This document shows, piece after piece, positions 26,193 through 33,192 of a DNA stretch of 64,000 nucleotides. The DNA is from CAIOGI01 sp964561875 (GTDB lineage Bacteria > Patescibacteriota > Minisyncoccia > Phycocordibacterales > PALSA-1337). The position numbers and the translations under genes were made by a program. The number at the start of each line of letters is the position of its first letter. Position 1 is the first letter of the stretch. The stretch lies in NCBI GenBank assembly GCA_964561875.1, contig CAZLQL010000002.1, positions 26,294 to 90,293 on the forward strand. The letters are read 5' to 3'. The notes below the pieces were generated by a model. That model was not told the DNA's origin. It searched no databases and worked only from the letters and a program-made list of their open reading frames with translations.

Positions 26193-26239
26193 AGAAGGTG
26201 TGGTTAAATAAGAAATAAAGTGTATTGAATTTTGAGTAT

Positions 26240-26276
26240 AAAAAATAACCCCACAGAACGTTTGTGTTCCGTGGGG
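26240..26276 (-). terminator. Terminator of the phosphatase gene pair
   Basis: On the minus strand CCCCAC and GTGGGG close a hairpin whose inner GGAAC/GTTC bases also pair, followed by TTATTTTTTAT. It lies 24 bases after the HAD gene stop. Confidence 0.8.
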
Positions 26277-26299
26277 CCGAGCTAGCAAATTAATTTTTA

Positions 26300-26764
26300 C
26301 TATCCTAATATGTGACGTTCGATATCGAGCCAGCTTTCGACTCGAGTGGTGCTTGAGAGCTCCGCTTGCCATTTTTCAGCATCTTCCTGATTCGCTTGGA
26401 AAAGTAATCGATGGGTAATAAAAGGCATATGACTCATGACTTCCGGTCGGTCGTCAATGAAATGAGTGATTCCAAGACGATGACAGATCGGAGCTTTGTC
26501 ACGACGCTCTGCGCAGAAATGGAGGTGGTCTGTGGCGATTCCGACAGACTGGAGAAATCGAGTCGAGCGTAGCCAAGCCTCAGCTCTGACTTGTTGTTCA
26601 GGAGTTACTCGTGAGATGATATGCACCCTCTCACCGAATTTCTCTGATACAAGCCTTCGAATGACTCGATCTGCATCTGGGAGTAGAACTTGCATACCGT
26701 TTACACGGTGCACAATGGTTCTTCCCAGATCGATACCAAGAGCATTTTCAGTTTTTATTTCCAT
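26300..26764 (-). CDS. HAD-superfamily phosphatase-like protein
   Basis: 154 residues. Motif I is GIDLGRTIV, where the usual DxDxT reads DxGxT, so the second aspartate is missing. Motif II is VHIISRV. A lysine (RRDKAPICHRLG) and THFIDDRPEVM (motif IV, DD) follow. It resembles small 5'-nucleotidase-like HAD proteins. Loss of the acid/base aspartate may alter activity. The start overlaps the end of the IMPase gene by 17 bases. The codon use and GC content are unlike the core genes. Confidence 0.65.
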   Translation of the reverse strand: MEIKTENALGIDLGRTIVHRVNGMQVLLPDADRVIRRLVSEKFGERVHIISRVTPEQQVRAEAWLRSTRFLQSVGIATDHLHFCAERRDKAPICHRLGITHFIDDRPEVMSHMPFITHRLLFQANQEDAEKWQAELSSTTRVESWLDIERHILG

Positions 26765-27632
26765 ACTTTTTTATCCAAGTTCTGATTTCTGGCAGGTGAT
26801 GCAGGTGGGTGACAAGTGTGCAGTAAGGATCGTGAGTTATTTTTCGAATGAGTACAGGGTCAAATTCCTCGATCGTTTCTCCTACGTGCAGGAAGCACAA
26901 TCCAAGTTGTTTCGATAGACCGAGCGGGGCTATCAGGTCCCAAGGTGTCTCGAAGTGTGGTCTAACAATCACTGCTCCAACTTCACCCTTCCAGACCTTG
27001 GCAAATACCGCTCCGATACTTCCAGCAGCTACCTCAGCGTTCTTGAAGAGACCGCTATCAGTTAGGTCTACCATTCTCTGGACAATCTCTGGGTATGCAG
27101 TAGGTAGATCCTTGAGAACAACATATTGTTTCTTGAGTGGTCGCTTTATATCCGGCTTGAGTAAAAGTCTCTTACCGAAACGAAGTCGAGTCCCCACATC
27201 TCTAGTTCCTTTAGCGAAACCATAGATTTCTTCGGTATTGATATCTCCAATGTAAGTTGCAATCACTTTGCCATCACAGACGAGGCCCAACATAGTGGTA
27301 ACTCCTTGCGAGGTATTGAGTGCGTAGGATTTGGTTCCATCGACCGGGTCGACAGTAAACCAGATATCGTGTTTGCTGTCAGTGCAAGGAATATCCAATT
27401 CCTTTTCCTCAGCAATGATACCGAAAGTAGGGAAGCGTTTTCGAAGTTCCCGGATATACATCTGTTGAGCTTTGAGATCACCACTGGTGACCACATCCTC
27501 TTTGATGCCATCGTAGGCCCTCTTGTCGTGGATAACTGTTTTGTGCGATTCGGTACGGATGATAGCGATCGCTTTTCTGACGATGGCGATCATATCATTC
27601 CGAATTCGTCTCATATTTGGTATATTTTTCAT
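26748..27632 (-). CDS. Inositol monophosphatase/bisphosphate nucleotidase family protein
   Basis: 294 residues. Metal-binding motifs are intact: GIIAEEKE, the DPVDGTKSY signature (family DPxDGT), and a C-terminal FETPWDLIAPLG (WDxA). Family members remove phosphate from inositol phosphate, 3'-phosphoadenosine 5'-phosphate or fructose bisphosphate; the substrate is not clear. AAAGGA lies 6 bases before the ATG, a good Shine-Dalgarno sequence, unlike most genes here. It forms an operon with the HAD gene and is divergent from the TrmB-like regulator. Confidence 0.85.
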   Translation of the reverse strand: MKNIPNMRRIRNDMIAIVRKAIAIIRTESHKTVIHDKRAYDGIKEDVVTSGDLKAQQMYIRELRKRFPTFGIIAEEKELDIPCTDSKHDIWFTVDPVDGTKSYALNTSQGVTTMLGLVCDGKVIATYIGDINTEEIYGFAKGTRDVGTRLRFGKRLLLKPDIKRPLKKQYVVLKDLPTAYPEIVQRMVDLTDSGLFKNAEVAAGSIGAVFAKVWKGEVGAVIVRPHFETPWDLIAPLGLSKQLGLCFLHVGETIEEFDPVLIRKITHDPYCTLVTHLHHLPEIRTWIKKYGNKN

Positions 27633-27684
27633 TCAATGTCCTTTCTGTTTCTACTATATGTTACTATCTTTAAAATTGCTGTGT

Positions 27685-27767
27685 TTGTATAAAATCTTGT
27701 ATAGGTTTACACTTATTTGTATAAGTTTATTGAAAAATATAGGTAAATATGGTAGATTAGTTGTATA
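27685..27767. promoter_or_regulatory. Four TTGTATA repeats between divergent genes (candidate operator)
   Basis: TTGTATA occurs at 27685-27691, 27697-27703, 27717-27723 and 27761-27767, all in the same direction, in the gap between the IMPase gene and the TrmB-like gene. The copies are 12, 20 and 44 bases apart. Three continue as TTGTATAA. They are placed where the TrmB-like protein could control both directions. Confidence 0.5.
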
Positions 27768-27789
27768 AAATAATTACAACTTATTATAT

Positions 27790-28509
27790 ATGTCAAAACA
27801 CATATTAGAAAAAATTGGTTTTCTGGGTCATGAAAAAGAAATCTATCTTGCTCTTTTAGGTGTTGGTTCGTCTTCAGTTTCTGAATTAGTTCGTAAAACA
27901 GGTATTCATCGTCCTACGGTTTACAAAACACTAGCACTTCTTATTGATAAGGGTCTTGTACGCATCATGCCAGTTGGGAAATATAAAAAATATGTTGCTG
28001 AGTCGCCAGAACATTTAGAAACAATTTTTAAAGAACTTGAAGCCGATTTTACTTCAGAGATATTTGATCTAAAGGATATGTATGAAAGTAGAGATAAAAA
28101 GCCACGAATTACTTTTGTAGAAGGGTCAAAGGGTATTACTCAAGTCTTTTCTGATGTGGTTCATCGTCTCAAAAAAGGTGAAATGTACTTACGATATTCT
28201 TCACAAAAGGAATTGGATGTAAAAACATTTGTACCAAAGGACTATCGAGAGGTGAGAGATCGAAAAGGACTTGAACGCCTTATCATTACCAATGAACCGA
28301 CCAAGAAACGTCATAGTAAAAAATTAGGTAGGGAAATCAAAGTTATTCCTCCTGATTTTGATTTGTTTGAATACAATATTTCACAGATTATTTATGCTGA
28401 TAGAGTAGCTTTTATTGATTACAATACAAAAACGTCAATCACCATAGAAAATCCTATTTTTGCTGAATTTCAAAGAAAGATTTTTAAGTTGTTATTCAAG
28501 AAGCTTTAA
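27790..28509 (+). CDS. TrmB-like transcriptional regulator
   Basis: 239 residues. An N-terminal winged helix-turn-helix (about 8-70: LEKIGFLGHEKEIYLALLGV, SVSELVRKTGIHRPTVYKTL, LIDKGLVRIMPVGKYKKY) matches TrmB-type regulators. The C-terminal part (EMYLRYSSQKELD, YREVRDRKGLERLII) is probably a ligand-sensing domain. TrmB proteins mostly control sugar uptake genes; here the neighbours are two phosphatases, so the signal could be a sugar or phosphate ester. It lies inside the repeat-bounded island. Confidence 0.75.
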   Translation: MSKHILEKIGFLGHEKEIYLALLGVGSSSVSELVRKTGIHRPTVYKTLALLIDKGLVRIMPVGKYKKYVAESPEHLETIFKELEADFTSEIFDLKDMYESRDKKPRITFVEGSKGITQVFSDVVHRLKKGEMYLRYSSQKELDVKTFVPKDYREVRDRKGLERLIITNEPTKKRHSKKLGREIKVIPPDFDLFEYNISQIIYADRVAFIDYNTKTSITIENPIFAEFQRKIFKLLFKKL

Positions 28510-28512
28510 AAT

Positions 28513-28550
28513 GAGTCAAAACAAAACAAATCTTGCGAGTTGTTTGTTCA
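28513..28550 (+). other. Hairpin at the right end of the island
   Basis: AACAAA (28525-28530) pairs with TTTGTT (28543-28548) around TCTTGCGAG. It may be a weak terminator for the TrmB-like gene. The sequence AGTCAAAACAAAAC ... TCTTGCGAGT recurs at 29967-29992 in a stronger hairpin, so the two are related copies. Confidence 0.45.
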
Positions 28551-28571
28551 TAGAGGTAAGTAATGTGAGGT
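28550..28571 (+). repeat. 22-bp direct repeat, right copy (island boundary)
   Basis: This is an exact copy of 26171-26192. It lies in non-coding DNA after the TrmB-like gene. The sequence beyond it (AT-rich, like the core genome) may have been the original downstream flank of the giant surface-protein gene. Confidence 0.85.
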
Positions 28572-28645
28572 GGTTATAAAGTAATAACATTACAAATTAT
28601 TTATCGATAAATTGATAATAATTTATTATGTGATAAACTTTTTTT

Positions 28646-29338
28646 ATGTTTGATAATCCTACTTCTATTAGATATTTAGACGATAATACTATAAACCAGA
28701 GTACTAATAATGACTCGATAAGAGCAAAATCCGCAGTTTTTGCAAGAAAAAGAAAAGTTGTATCGTATTATTTCGGTACACCTTTGCAGTCTGCTACTCA
28801 CATAGCAGATGCTAATTTGGATCAATTTATAACAATACAAGGTGATAAAATTAATTATTTACAACCACCACGTCCAATAGTAAAAGGAGGTCTGAATGTT
28901 TCTTTTGGCCTAGGAGGGAATTCACCACGTCATGCATGGAAGATTCCTTCAGTAATTTACGTTACCAAGAAATACATACTTATAACCCCATCAGAAGAAC
29001 AGCTAAATGCTTCAAAGTTTATATACGGTATTAGTATTGCTATGACTTTCTTATTCCTACTATTAACAATACCTTTCACGTTTATTTTCGGTCCTATTTT
29101 CCTCATATTTTCTCTTTTATGTATATCGTTACCTATCATCAAATCCTACCTCTTCTTTTTTAAGAAAAGTTACATATCTGTAGCCCCTATTGAAGTAATA
29201 AAAAATATAAATGTAGATGAAAAGACGATTACTGTTGATGGATTTTTTAATACTGGAATTCCATCATTCTTAAAATACAAAGTATCTGCTGAATTATACG
29301 TAGGAGACAATATTTCTTTTTTTAGAGACAATATTTAA
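28646..29338 (+). CDS. Unrecognised protein with two membrane helices
   Basis: 230 residues. The N-terminal 125 residues are soluble and polar. Two adjacent membrane helices follow (about 128-175, ISIAMTFLFLLLTIPFTFIF and FLIFSLLCISLPIIKSYLFF), then a C-terminal domain of about 55 residues with VDEKTITVDGFFNTG. The helical pair suggests a hairpin anchor with both ends on the same side. I recognise no family. The low GC matches the core genome, so it probably predates the neighbouring inserts. Confidence 0.5.
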   Translation: MFDNPTSIRYLDDNTINQSTNNDSIRAKSAVFARKRKVVSYYFGTPLQSATHIADANLDQFITIQGDKINYLQPPRPIVKGGLNVSFGLGGNSPRHAWKIPSVIYVTKKYILITPSEEQLNASKFIYGISIAMTFLFLLLTIPFTFIFGPIFLIFSLLCISLPIIKSYLFFFKKSYISVAPIEVIKNINVDEKTITVDGFFNTGIPSFLKYKVSAELYVGDNISFFRDNI

Positions 29339-29364
29339 ATTAATAGCTTCCGGTACAGTAGCTA

Positions 29365-29393
29365 TTGACATATAGATTTTACTATGATATATC
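29365..29393 (+). promoter_or_regulatory. Promoter of the Sm-like protein gene
   Basis: A perfect TTGACA (29365-29370), a 17-base spacer and TATATC (29388-29393) are visible. The predicted RNA would have a 5' leader of about 120 bases, which is structured. Confidence 0.6.
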
Positions 29394-29428
29394 CATAAAG
29401 TAAGGTAAGTTCTTTGAAAGGTGTGTAG

Positions 29429-29502
29429 TTGAGTACGGAATAAGGGAAATAATTGACTTGCTGGCAATCGCTATGCGGATTAAATTCCTTTACTGTACTC
29501 AA
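29429..29502 (+). promoter_or_regulatory. Structured leader of the Sm-like protein gene
   Basis: TTGAGTAC (29429-29436) pairs exactly with GTACTCAA (29495-29502). Inside, AAGG-GAA and TTCC-TT segments can extend the stem. It ends 19 bases before the ATG. It could be an autoregulatory site bound by the encoded protein if that protein does bind RNA. Confidence 0.45.
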
Positions 29503-29521
29503 TACAAGAGAGAAACACATC

Positions 29522-29755
29522 ATGAAAAAATTCGAAAAAAAATTGAAGGACGCCCTTAAGAAAATTGAGGGCAAGTCAGTCAGTCTTAGTGGCTCGAGCA
29601 ACTGCATTCGCATTGTGCTCAAAGGTGGCAAAGAATACTGGGGAACGGTGAAAGAAGTCTGCAGTGACTCGTTCACGGTCTCGGTCTCGTATACGGGTGG
29701 CGGTCGTGAAAACATCGTCGTGCGTATGAGGGAAGTTGCTTCTTTCAGCGAGTGA
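29522..29755 (+). CDS. Small Sm/Hfq-like fold protein (tentative)
   Basis: 77 residues from the ATG at 29522; the in-frame TTG at 29453 would run through the leader hairpin and is rejected. A basic N-terminal helix (KKFEKKLKDALKKI) precedes a five-strand pattern: GKSVSLSG, CIRIVLKGGKEYWGTVKEV, SDSFTVSVSY, ENIVVRMREVASF. The spacing resembles Sm1 and Sm2 motifs of LSm/Hfq proteins, which bind RNA. I infer the fold from the pattern only. GAGAG lies 9 bases before the ATG. It is a GC-rich single-gene cassette with its own promoter and terminator. Confidence 0.5.
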   Translation: MKKFEKKLKDALKKIEGKSVSLSGSSNCIRIVLKGGKEYWGTVKEVCSDSFTVSVSYTGGGRENIVVRMREVASFSE

Positions 29756-29779
29756 ACCCTAAAATCCAAAATCCTTAAC

Positions 29780-29812
29780 ACACCGCATGGTTAGCCCAGC
29801 GGTGTTTACTTT
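29780..29812 (+). terminator. Terminator of the Sm-like gene cassette
   Basis: ACACCGC (29780-29786) and GCGGTGT (29799-29805) enclose the loop ATGGTTAGCCCA and are followed by TTACTTTTG. The same stem and nearly the same loop end the lipoprotein cassette at 11.2 kb. Confidence 0.8.
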
Positions 29813-30260
29813 TGCTTAAATATTCAAGTCTTTTGATATAATTTACTTTTATAGAATAGTTTTAAATAATGGCGAGAAAAACGTTGTAGTGGAAGACACT
29901 CTGGTGAATATCAAGGGTGCTTATACAGACATTTTACGACTTTCAACTCCCCAAATAGCTTCATCAGTCAAAACAAAACCACTCTTGCGAGTGGTCTGTT
30001 TTGTCTGTGGACACATACCGAAATACATCGAACCGCCTAAAAGACTATCTTTCTCGGTTCTGGCACTACTATCAAACTAGCCCTGATTTGCAAAAAGTCC
30101 TTGCAACAGCATGATAATCCAGTCCTGAAGTGGTCACAATAAGGGTATTGAATTCTTGTATTGCATTTCTGTACTGGCGCGTAATTTTTTTAAAAACAGA
30201 TTATCCTGTAATTACATACAAAAACGGTGAGTGATATTTTTATTGTTCACTTTATATTAG
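29813..30260. other. Gene-poor accessory stretch
   Basis: From 29756 to 30444 no convincing gene is present. A TATAAT at 29838 and a stable hairpin at 29969-30003 lie here. A short frame (30050-30142) reads FLGSGTT and HDNPVLKW, which recall motifs of methyltransferases and terminases, but it is too short and broken to call. It is probably decayed acquired DNA. Confidence 0.4.
29969..30003 (+). terminator. Stable hairpin with T-rich 3' side
   Basis: ACCACTC (29978-29984) and GAGTGGT (29989-29995) close a TTGC tetraloop, and flanking AAAACA/TGTTTT bases extend the stem. No gene clearly ends here. It is related to the hairpin at 28513-28550. Confidence 0.55.
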
Positions 30261-30289
30261 TTGACATAAAACTTTGCTGGATTTAGACT
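30261..30289 (+). promoter_or_regulatory. Promoter for a candidate small RNA or the ATPase gene
   Basis: A perfect TTGACA (30261-30266), a 17-base spacer and TAGACT (30284-30289). A terminator lies about 85 bases downstream, so the promoter may make a short RNA, with the ATPase reached only by readthrough. Confidence 0.5.
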
Positions 30290-30295
30290 ATTAGA

Positions 30296-30407
30296 GTCCT
30301 TGGTGAAGTATTGGTATCGCTAGTCGATATCGATCACAGACACTAATACAAATCTCTAATTGTATTTTATCTGCAAAACACCTCGCCAAGGGTGTTTATT
30401 AGTTTTT
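30296..30407 (+). ncRNA. Candidate small RNA or attenuator upstream of the GHKL ATPase
   Basis: A transcript from the TTGACA/TAGACT promoter would run about 105 bases to the hairpin AAACACC-TCGCCAAG-GGTGTTT (30376-30397) and its T-rich tail. Inside, GTATT/AATAC and ATCG-CTAGT-CGAT can pair. There is no reading frame of note. It is either an independent sRNA or a leader with an attenuator controlling the ATPase gene at 30445. Confidence 0.4.
30375..30407 (+). terminator. Hairpin terminator/attenuator before the ATPase gene
   Basis: A 7-bp stem AAACACC/GGTGTTT with loop TCGCCAAG is followed by TTATTAGTTTTT. It lies 38 bases before the ATPase start. Confidence 0.6.
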
Positions 30408-30444
30408 GGTATCTAGTTGGATATCGAAAATAGCAAAAATTATT

Positions 30445-31950
30445 ATGTTTATAAAAAATCACCCTAACGCAGCAAAACTCCTCTCCTCGTTGCGTAATAC
30501 GGGATATGACAGCTATGCTGCTGTTGAGGACATTATTGATAATTCTATCGACGCTGATGCTCGAAGAATTAAGATCGGTATTAGTATTGTCGGAAAAGAG
30601 CCCCGCGTTACAATTGCTGACGATGGATCAGGAATGACGAAAGAAATTCTTGATGAGGCTTTGAAGTTGGGATCAGAAACAGAAAAAGATGAGATGTCTG
30701 ATCTTGGTAAATATGGCATGGGTCTTTGTACTGCCTCAATCTCGATGGCGAAAAGACTTAAGGTTATTACTCGAAAAGTAGATGGTGGATATTGGTCAAG
30801 TGTCCAAGATCTCGATGAAGTCGTGAAAGCAAACGATTTTATTAAGGAGTTGCAAGAATCAGACAATGATGACATTGCTCTCTTTAAAGAATTGGTAGAG
30901 AGCGATCATGGAACCCTTGTTATCTTGAGCAAAATTGATCGCCTGTCAAACACAAATGTTTCTATTTTTGCGACTACTCTTTCAAAAGAAATCGGTCGTA
31001 TATACAGAAAATTCATTGCAGCCGGTATTGAGTTCAGAGTAAATGATAAGAAGGTTGAAGGCATTGATCCCCTAATGCTTGATGTTGAAGGTACACAGGT
31101 TTATTCTGACGAAGAATATGAGGTGCCATCACACAAAGGAAAAGAAAAGGTTAATGTGCGAGTTGTGTTTCTGCCAAGTGTAAATGAACAGCTTGAAAAG
31201 GAGTATAAAATGAATATCTCATCTCAAGGGTTCTATATACTAAGAAATAATCGTGAGATCGCTAATGGAGTTACACTTGATGTTTTTAAGAAGCACAACG
31301 ATCTTAATAGATTACGTATCGAGCTTTCTTTCACTTCAAATCTCGATAATGAGATGGGTGTTCGTTTCACAAAAGATGGCGTATCTCCTAATCAGGCCAT
31401 AAGCGATTTCCTTAAACAAGAAATCGGTGGCCAGATTGAATCAATTAGAAAAACCGTTGTAAAAAGTCGTGTGACCGACAAATCAAAAGAAATAAACCAC
31501 GAGGAGTCTGCTGCAGTTATTGCGAAGAAATCTAAATTACTCATTACTCCAGACGCAATAATTGAACGTCGATCACCAAAAATAAATAAAAATAACAAGA
31601 AAGAAAAAACGGAAAAAGACGAAACTCGTGATCGAGTACCAAAGGAGACAAGGATTTCTTCAAGTGGCTTAGGGGCAAGGTTCGAAACCCTTTCTATGGG
31701 AAGAGAAGGTGCTCTATATGATTGTTATCAGGAAGGTAAGGTTGTTGTGATTCAATGGAATGTAGATCACCCATTTTACGAGAAAATCGTACTCGCGAAT
31801 AAAGATCGAAAAGATTTGACGGCGGGCATAGATTTCTTGATATATGCACTTGCTTCAGCGGAGTTGAAAACAACAAATGATGATAATGTAAAAATTATTA
31901 GCCAGATAAAAACAATAATGTCCGGAAATCTAAAATCATTACTATCTTAA
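30445..31950 (+). CDS. GHKL-type ATPase (Hsp90/MutL/MORC-like)
   Basis: 501 residues from the ATG at 30445 (MFIKNHPNAAKLL). The ATP-binding Bergerat fold is clear: EDIIDNSIDA (N-box), ADDGSGM (G1) and LGKYGMGLCTAS (G2). A transducer-like domain follows (about 160-340). A Lys/Glu-rich linker (about 370-400) leads to a C-terminal domain of about 100 residues. Members remodel proteins or DNA through ATP-driven clamp closure, and several occur in bacterial defence systems. No endonuclease motif is seen. The gene lies in an accessory region upstream of a toxin-antitoxin pair, so a defence role is possible but unproven. Confidence 0.75.
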   Translation: MFIKNHPNAAKLLSSLRNTGYDSYAAVEDIIDNSIDADARRIKIGISIVGKEPRVTIADDGSGMTKEILDEALKLGSETEKDEMSDLGKYGMGLCTASISMAKRLKVITRKVDGGYWSSVQDLDEVVKANDFIKELQESDNDDIALFKELVESDHGTLVILSKIDRLSNTNVSIFATTLSKEIGRIYRKFIAAGIEFRVNDKKVEGIDPLMLDVEGTQVYSDEEYEVPSHKGKEKVNVRVVFLPSVNEQLEKEYKMNISSQGFYILRNNREIANGVTLDVFKKHNDLNRLRIELSFTSNLDNEMGVRFTKDGVSPNQAISDFLKQEIGGQIESIRKTVVKSRVTDKSKEINHEESAAVIAKKSKLLITPDAIIERRSPKINKNNKKEKTEKDETRDRVPKETRISSSGLGARFETLSMGREGALYDCYQEGKVVVIQWNVDHPFYEKIVLANKDRKDLTAGIDFLIYALASAELKTTNDDNVKIISQIKTIMSGNLKSLLS

Positions 31951-31975
31951 TAGTCGGTGTGAATTAGAGATTAAA

Positions 31976-32004
31976 AGACCGCTAGTTATCTAGTGGTTTT
32001 TTTA
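31976..32004 (+). terminator. Terminator after the GHKL ATPase
   Basis: ACCGCTAG and CTAGTGGT pair (one G-T wobble) around TTAT, followed by TTTTTTT. It separates the ATPase from the toxin-antitoxin operon. Confidence 0.85.
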
Positions 32005-32034
32005 ATACATGATTGAGTTTGTTGAAACGTCTCA

Positions 32035-32057
32035 TGTTGTGTATAATATACATAACA
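32035..32057 (+). promoter_or_regulatory. Palindromic operator overlapping the antitoxin -10 box
   Basis: A 23-base near-perfect palindrome (TGTTGTGTAT at the left, ATACATAACA at the right) is centred on TATAAT (32042-32047) and ends at the start codon. One symmetric pair of positions (5 and 19) and the centre deviate. An autorepressor bound here would block the promoter, as expected for a toxin-antitoxin operon. Confidence 0.6.
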
Positions 32058-32530
32058 TGGCTACACAATCTAAAAATTTGTATAAGGCCGAAGACGTAGC
32101 AAAATATTTTATCTATCTAGGATCACAACAGGTTGTCGGCGACAACAAAGAAAGAGAGGGAGTAACAAATCTTAAACTCCAGAAGATACTTTATCTTGCT
32201 CAAGCGTATTTTCTTGCAAAAATTGGCAAGCCTCTTTTTGTTGATCCTATCGAAGCATGGGAGTTCGGTCCAGTTGTCCCAAATGTTTACCACAAGTTGA
32301 AGAGATATGGTAGTAACCCTATTATCGTCGAAAAAGATGAAAGCTCTGTGTTACCAGAAGATAAAGAAATTTTAGGTAAAGTTTGGGAAGCTTTTGGTGG
32401 CTATTCAGCTAGTCGTCTGGTTGATATTACTCACGCGCATACGCCTTGGAAAGAGGCTTATAATTCTTCGAATAAAGAAATTAGTAACAAAGCTATCGGT
32501 GAATATTATACGCCTTTGCTAAATAAATAA
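32057..32530 (+). CDS. Panacea-domain (DUF4065) antitoxin-like protein
   Basis: 157 residues from the ATG at 32057; an in-frame start at 32009 lies upstream of the promoter. The Panacea/DUF4065 signature is visible: AEDVAKYFIYLG, TNLKLQKILYLAQAYFLA, PIEAWEFGPVVPNVYHKLK and the C-terminal THAHTPWKEAY. Panacea proteins (SocA/GepA type) act as antitoxins paired with varied toxins. The following gene, 24 bases on, is the likely partner. A palindrome covers the -10 box. Confidence 0.8.
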   Translation: MATQSKNLYKAEDVAKYFIYLGSQQVVGDNKEREGVTNLKLQKILYLAQAYFLAKIGKPLFVDPIEAWEFGPVVPNVYHKLKRYGSNPIIVEKDESSVLPEDKEILGKVWEAFGGYSASRLVDITHAHTPWKEAYNSSNKEISNKAIGEYYTPLLNK

Positions 32531-32554
32531 TCCCTTGTATCGGTAAATACGGCC

Positions 32555-32956
32555 ATGGAAGAGATGATTACGCCTAGCAAGATAGATCTTAGATACGCTG
32601 AACACAAAGTCTTGTTTTTAATCTGCGACTGTTCTCTGGATAAACATTATTCATTTTGGAAACTCACGAGAGAACAAGCTGAAAAGTTTATTAAAAAACT
32701 TAGATACGTTGAGCAATTAACGTGGTCTCAATTTTCAAATTTACCAAGAGATAGTACTGGTCCAACAGTAGAAAAGCAGAATACCGATAGTTTTAATATG
32801 ATACATAATCAAAATACATCAGCGGAAAAAATTGCTGAACAGTATTATTTTCATTTTCGAATTGAACCGAGAGGACTTTTTAGGGTTTTTGGATATCAGA
32901 AGAAACAATACTTTTGCATAACCCATATTGATTACGAAGGAAGAATTCATCATTAA
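32555..32956 (+). CDS. Probable toxin paired with the Panacea antitoxin
   Basis: 133 residues. I recognise no named family with confidence. The C-terminal part (YYFHFRIEPRGLFRVFGYQ, KKQYFCITHIDYEGRIHH) has aromatic and basic residues in short beta strands, as in RelE-like mRNA interferases. The N-terminal half is helical (REQAEKFIKKLRYVEQLTWS). The position right after a Panacea antitoxin and before a strong terminator supports a toxin role. A second start is possible at residue 4. Confidence 0.55.
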   Translation: MEEMITPSKIDLRYAEHKVLFLICDCSLDKHYSFWKLTREQAEKFIKKLRYVEQLTWSQFSNLPRDSTGPTVEKQNTDSFNMIHNQNTSAEKIAEQYYFHFRIEPRGLFRVFGYQKKQYFCITHIDYEGRIHH

Positions 32957-33020
32957 AAAATACACTGCGAATTCATATTTACAGAGAGATTAGAATATGT
33001 AGATAAAGAAGGTTGTCGAA

Positions 33021-33061
33021 GTAATAAAAAACACCAGCAAAAGCTGGTATTTTTTTATTAC
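33021..33061. terminator. Bidirectional terminator after the toxin-antitoxin operon
   Basis: ACCAGC-AAAA-GCTGGT is flanked by GTAATAAAAAA and TTTTTTTATTAC, which also pair. The hairpin has T-runs on both strands. Confidence 0.85.
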
Positions 33062-33152
33062 TGTGGAGATAGTCACGCAAAGTTGGAACCAACTCTATTC
33101 TTGGTTTTTTGAATCGTCTGGGCGATTATAGAAAGTAGGGAACATTGCGTAT

Positions 33153-33192
33153 AAAAGAGAACTCCACAATAAGCAGAGCCTCTTGCGGAGTT
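33153..33192 (-). terminator. Terminator of the 33.2-kb orphan gene
   Basis: On the minus strand AACTCC and GGAGTT, extended by GCAA/TTGT bases, form a stem starting at the stop codon and followed by CTCTTTTATA. Confidence 0.65.

Noticed and set aside
29889..30080. A 63-residue open frame
   Set aside because: It runs through the stable hairpin at 29969-30003 and shows no family resemblance or ribosome binding site.
30050..30142. Remnant of a DNA methyltransferase (FLGSGTT) or phage terminase (HDNPVLKW)
   Set aside because: Two short motif-like strings in a 30-codon frame without the surrounding domain are too little to call a pseudogene.
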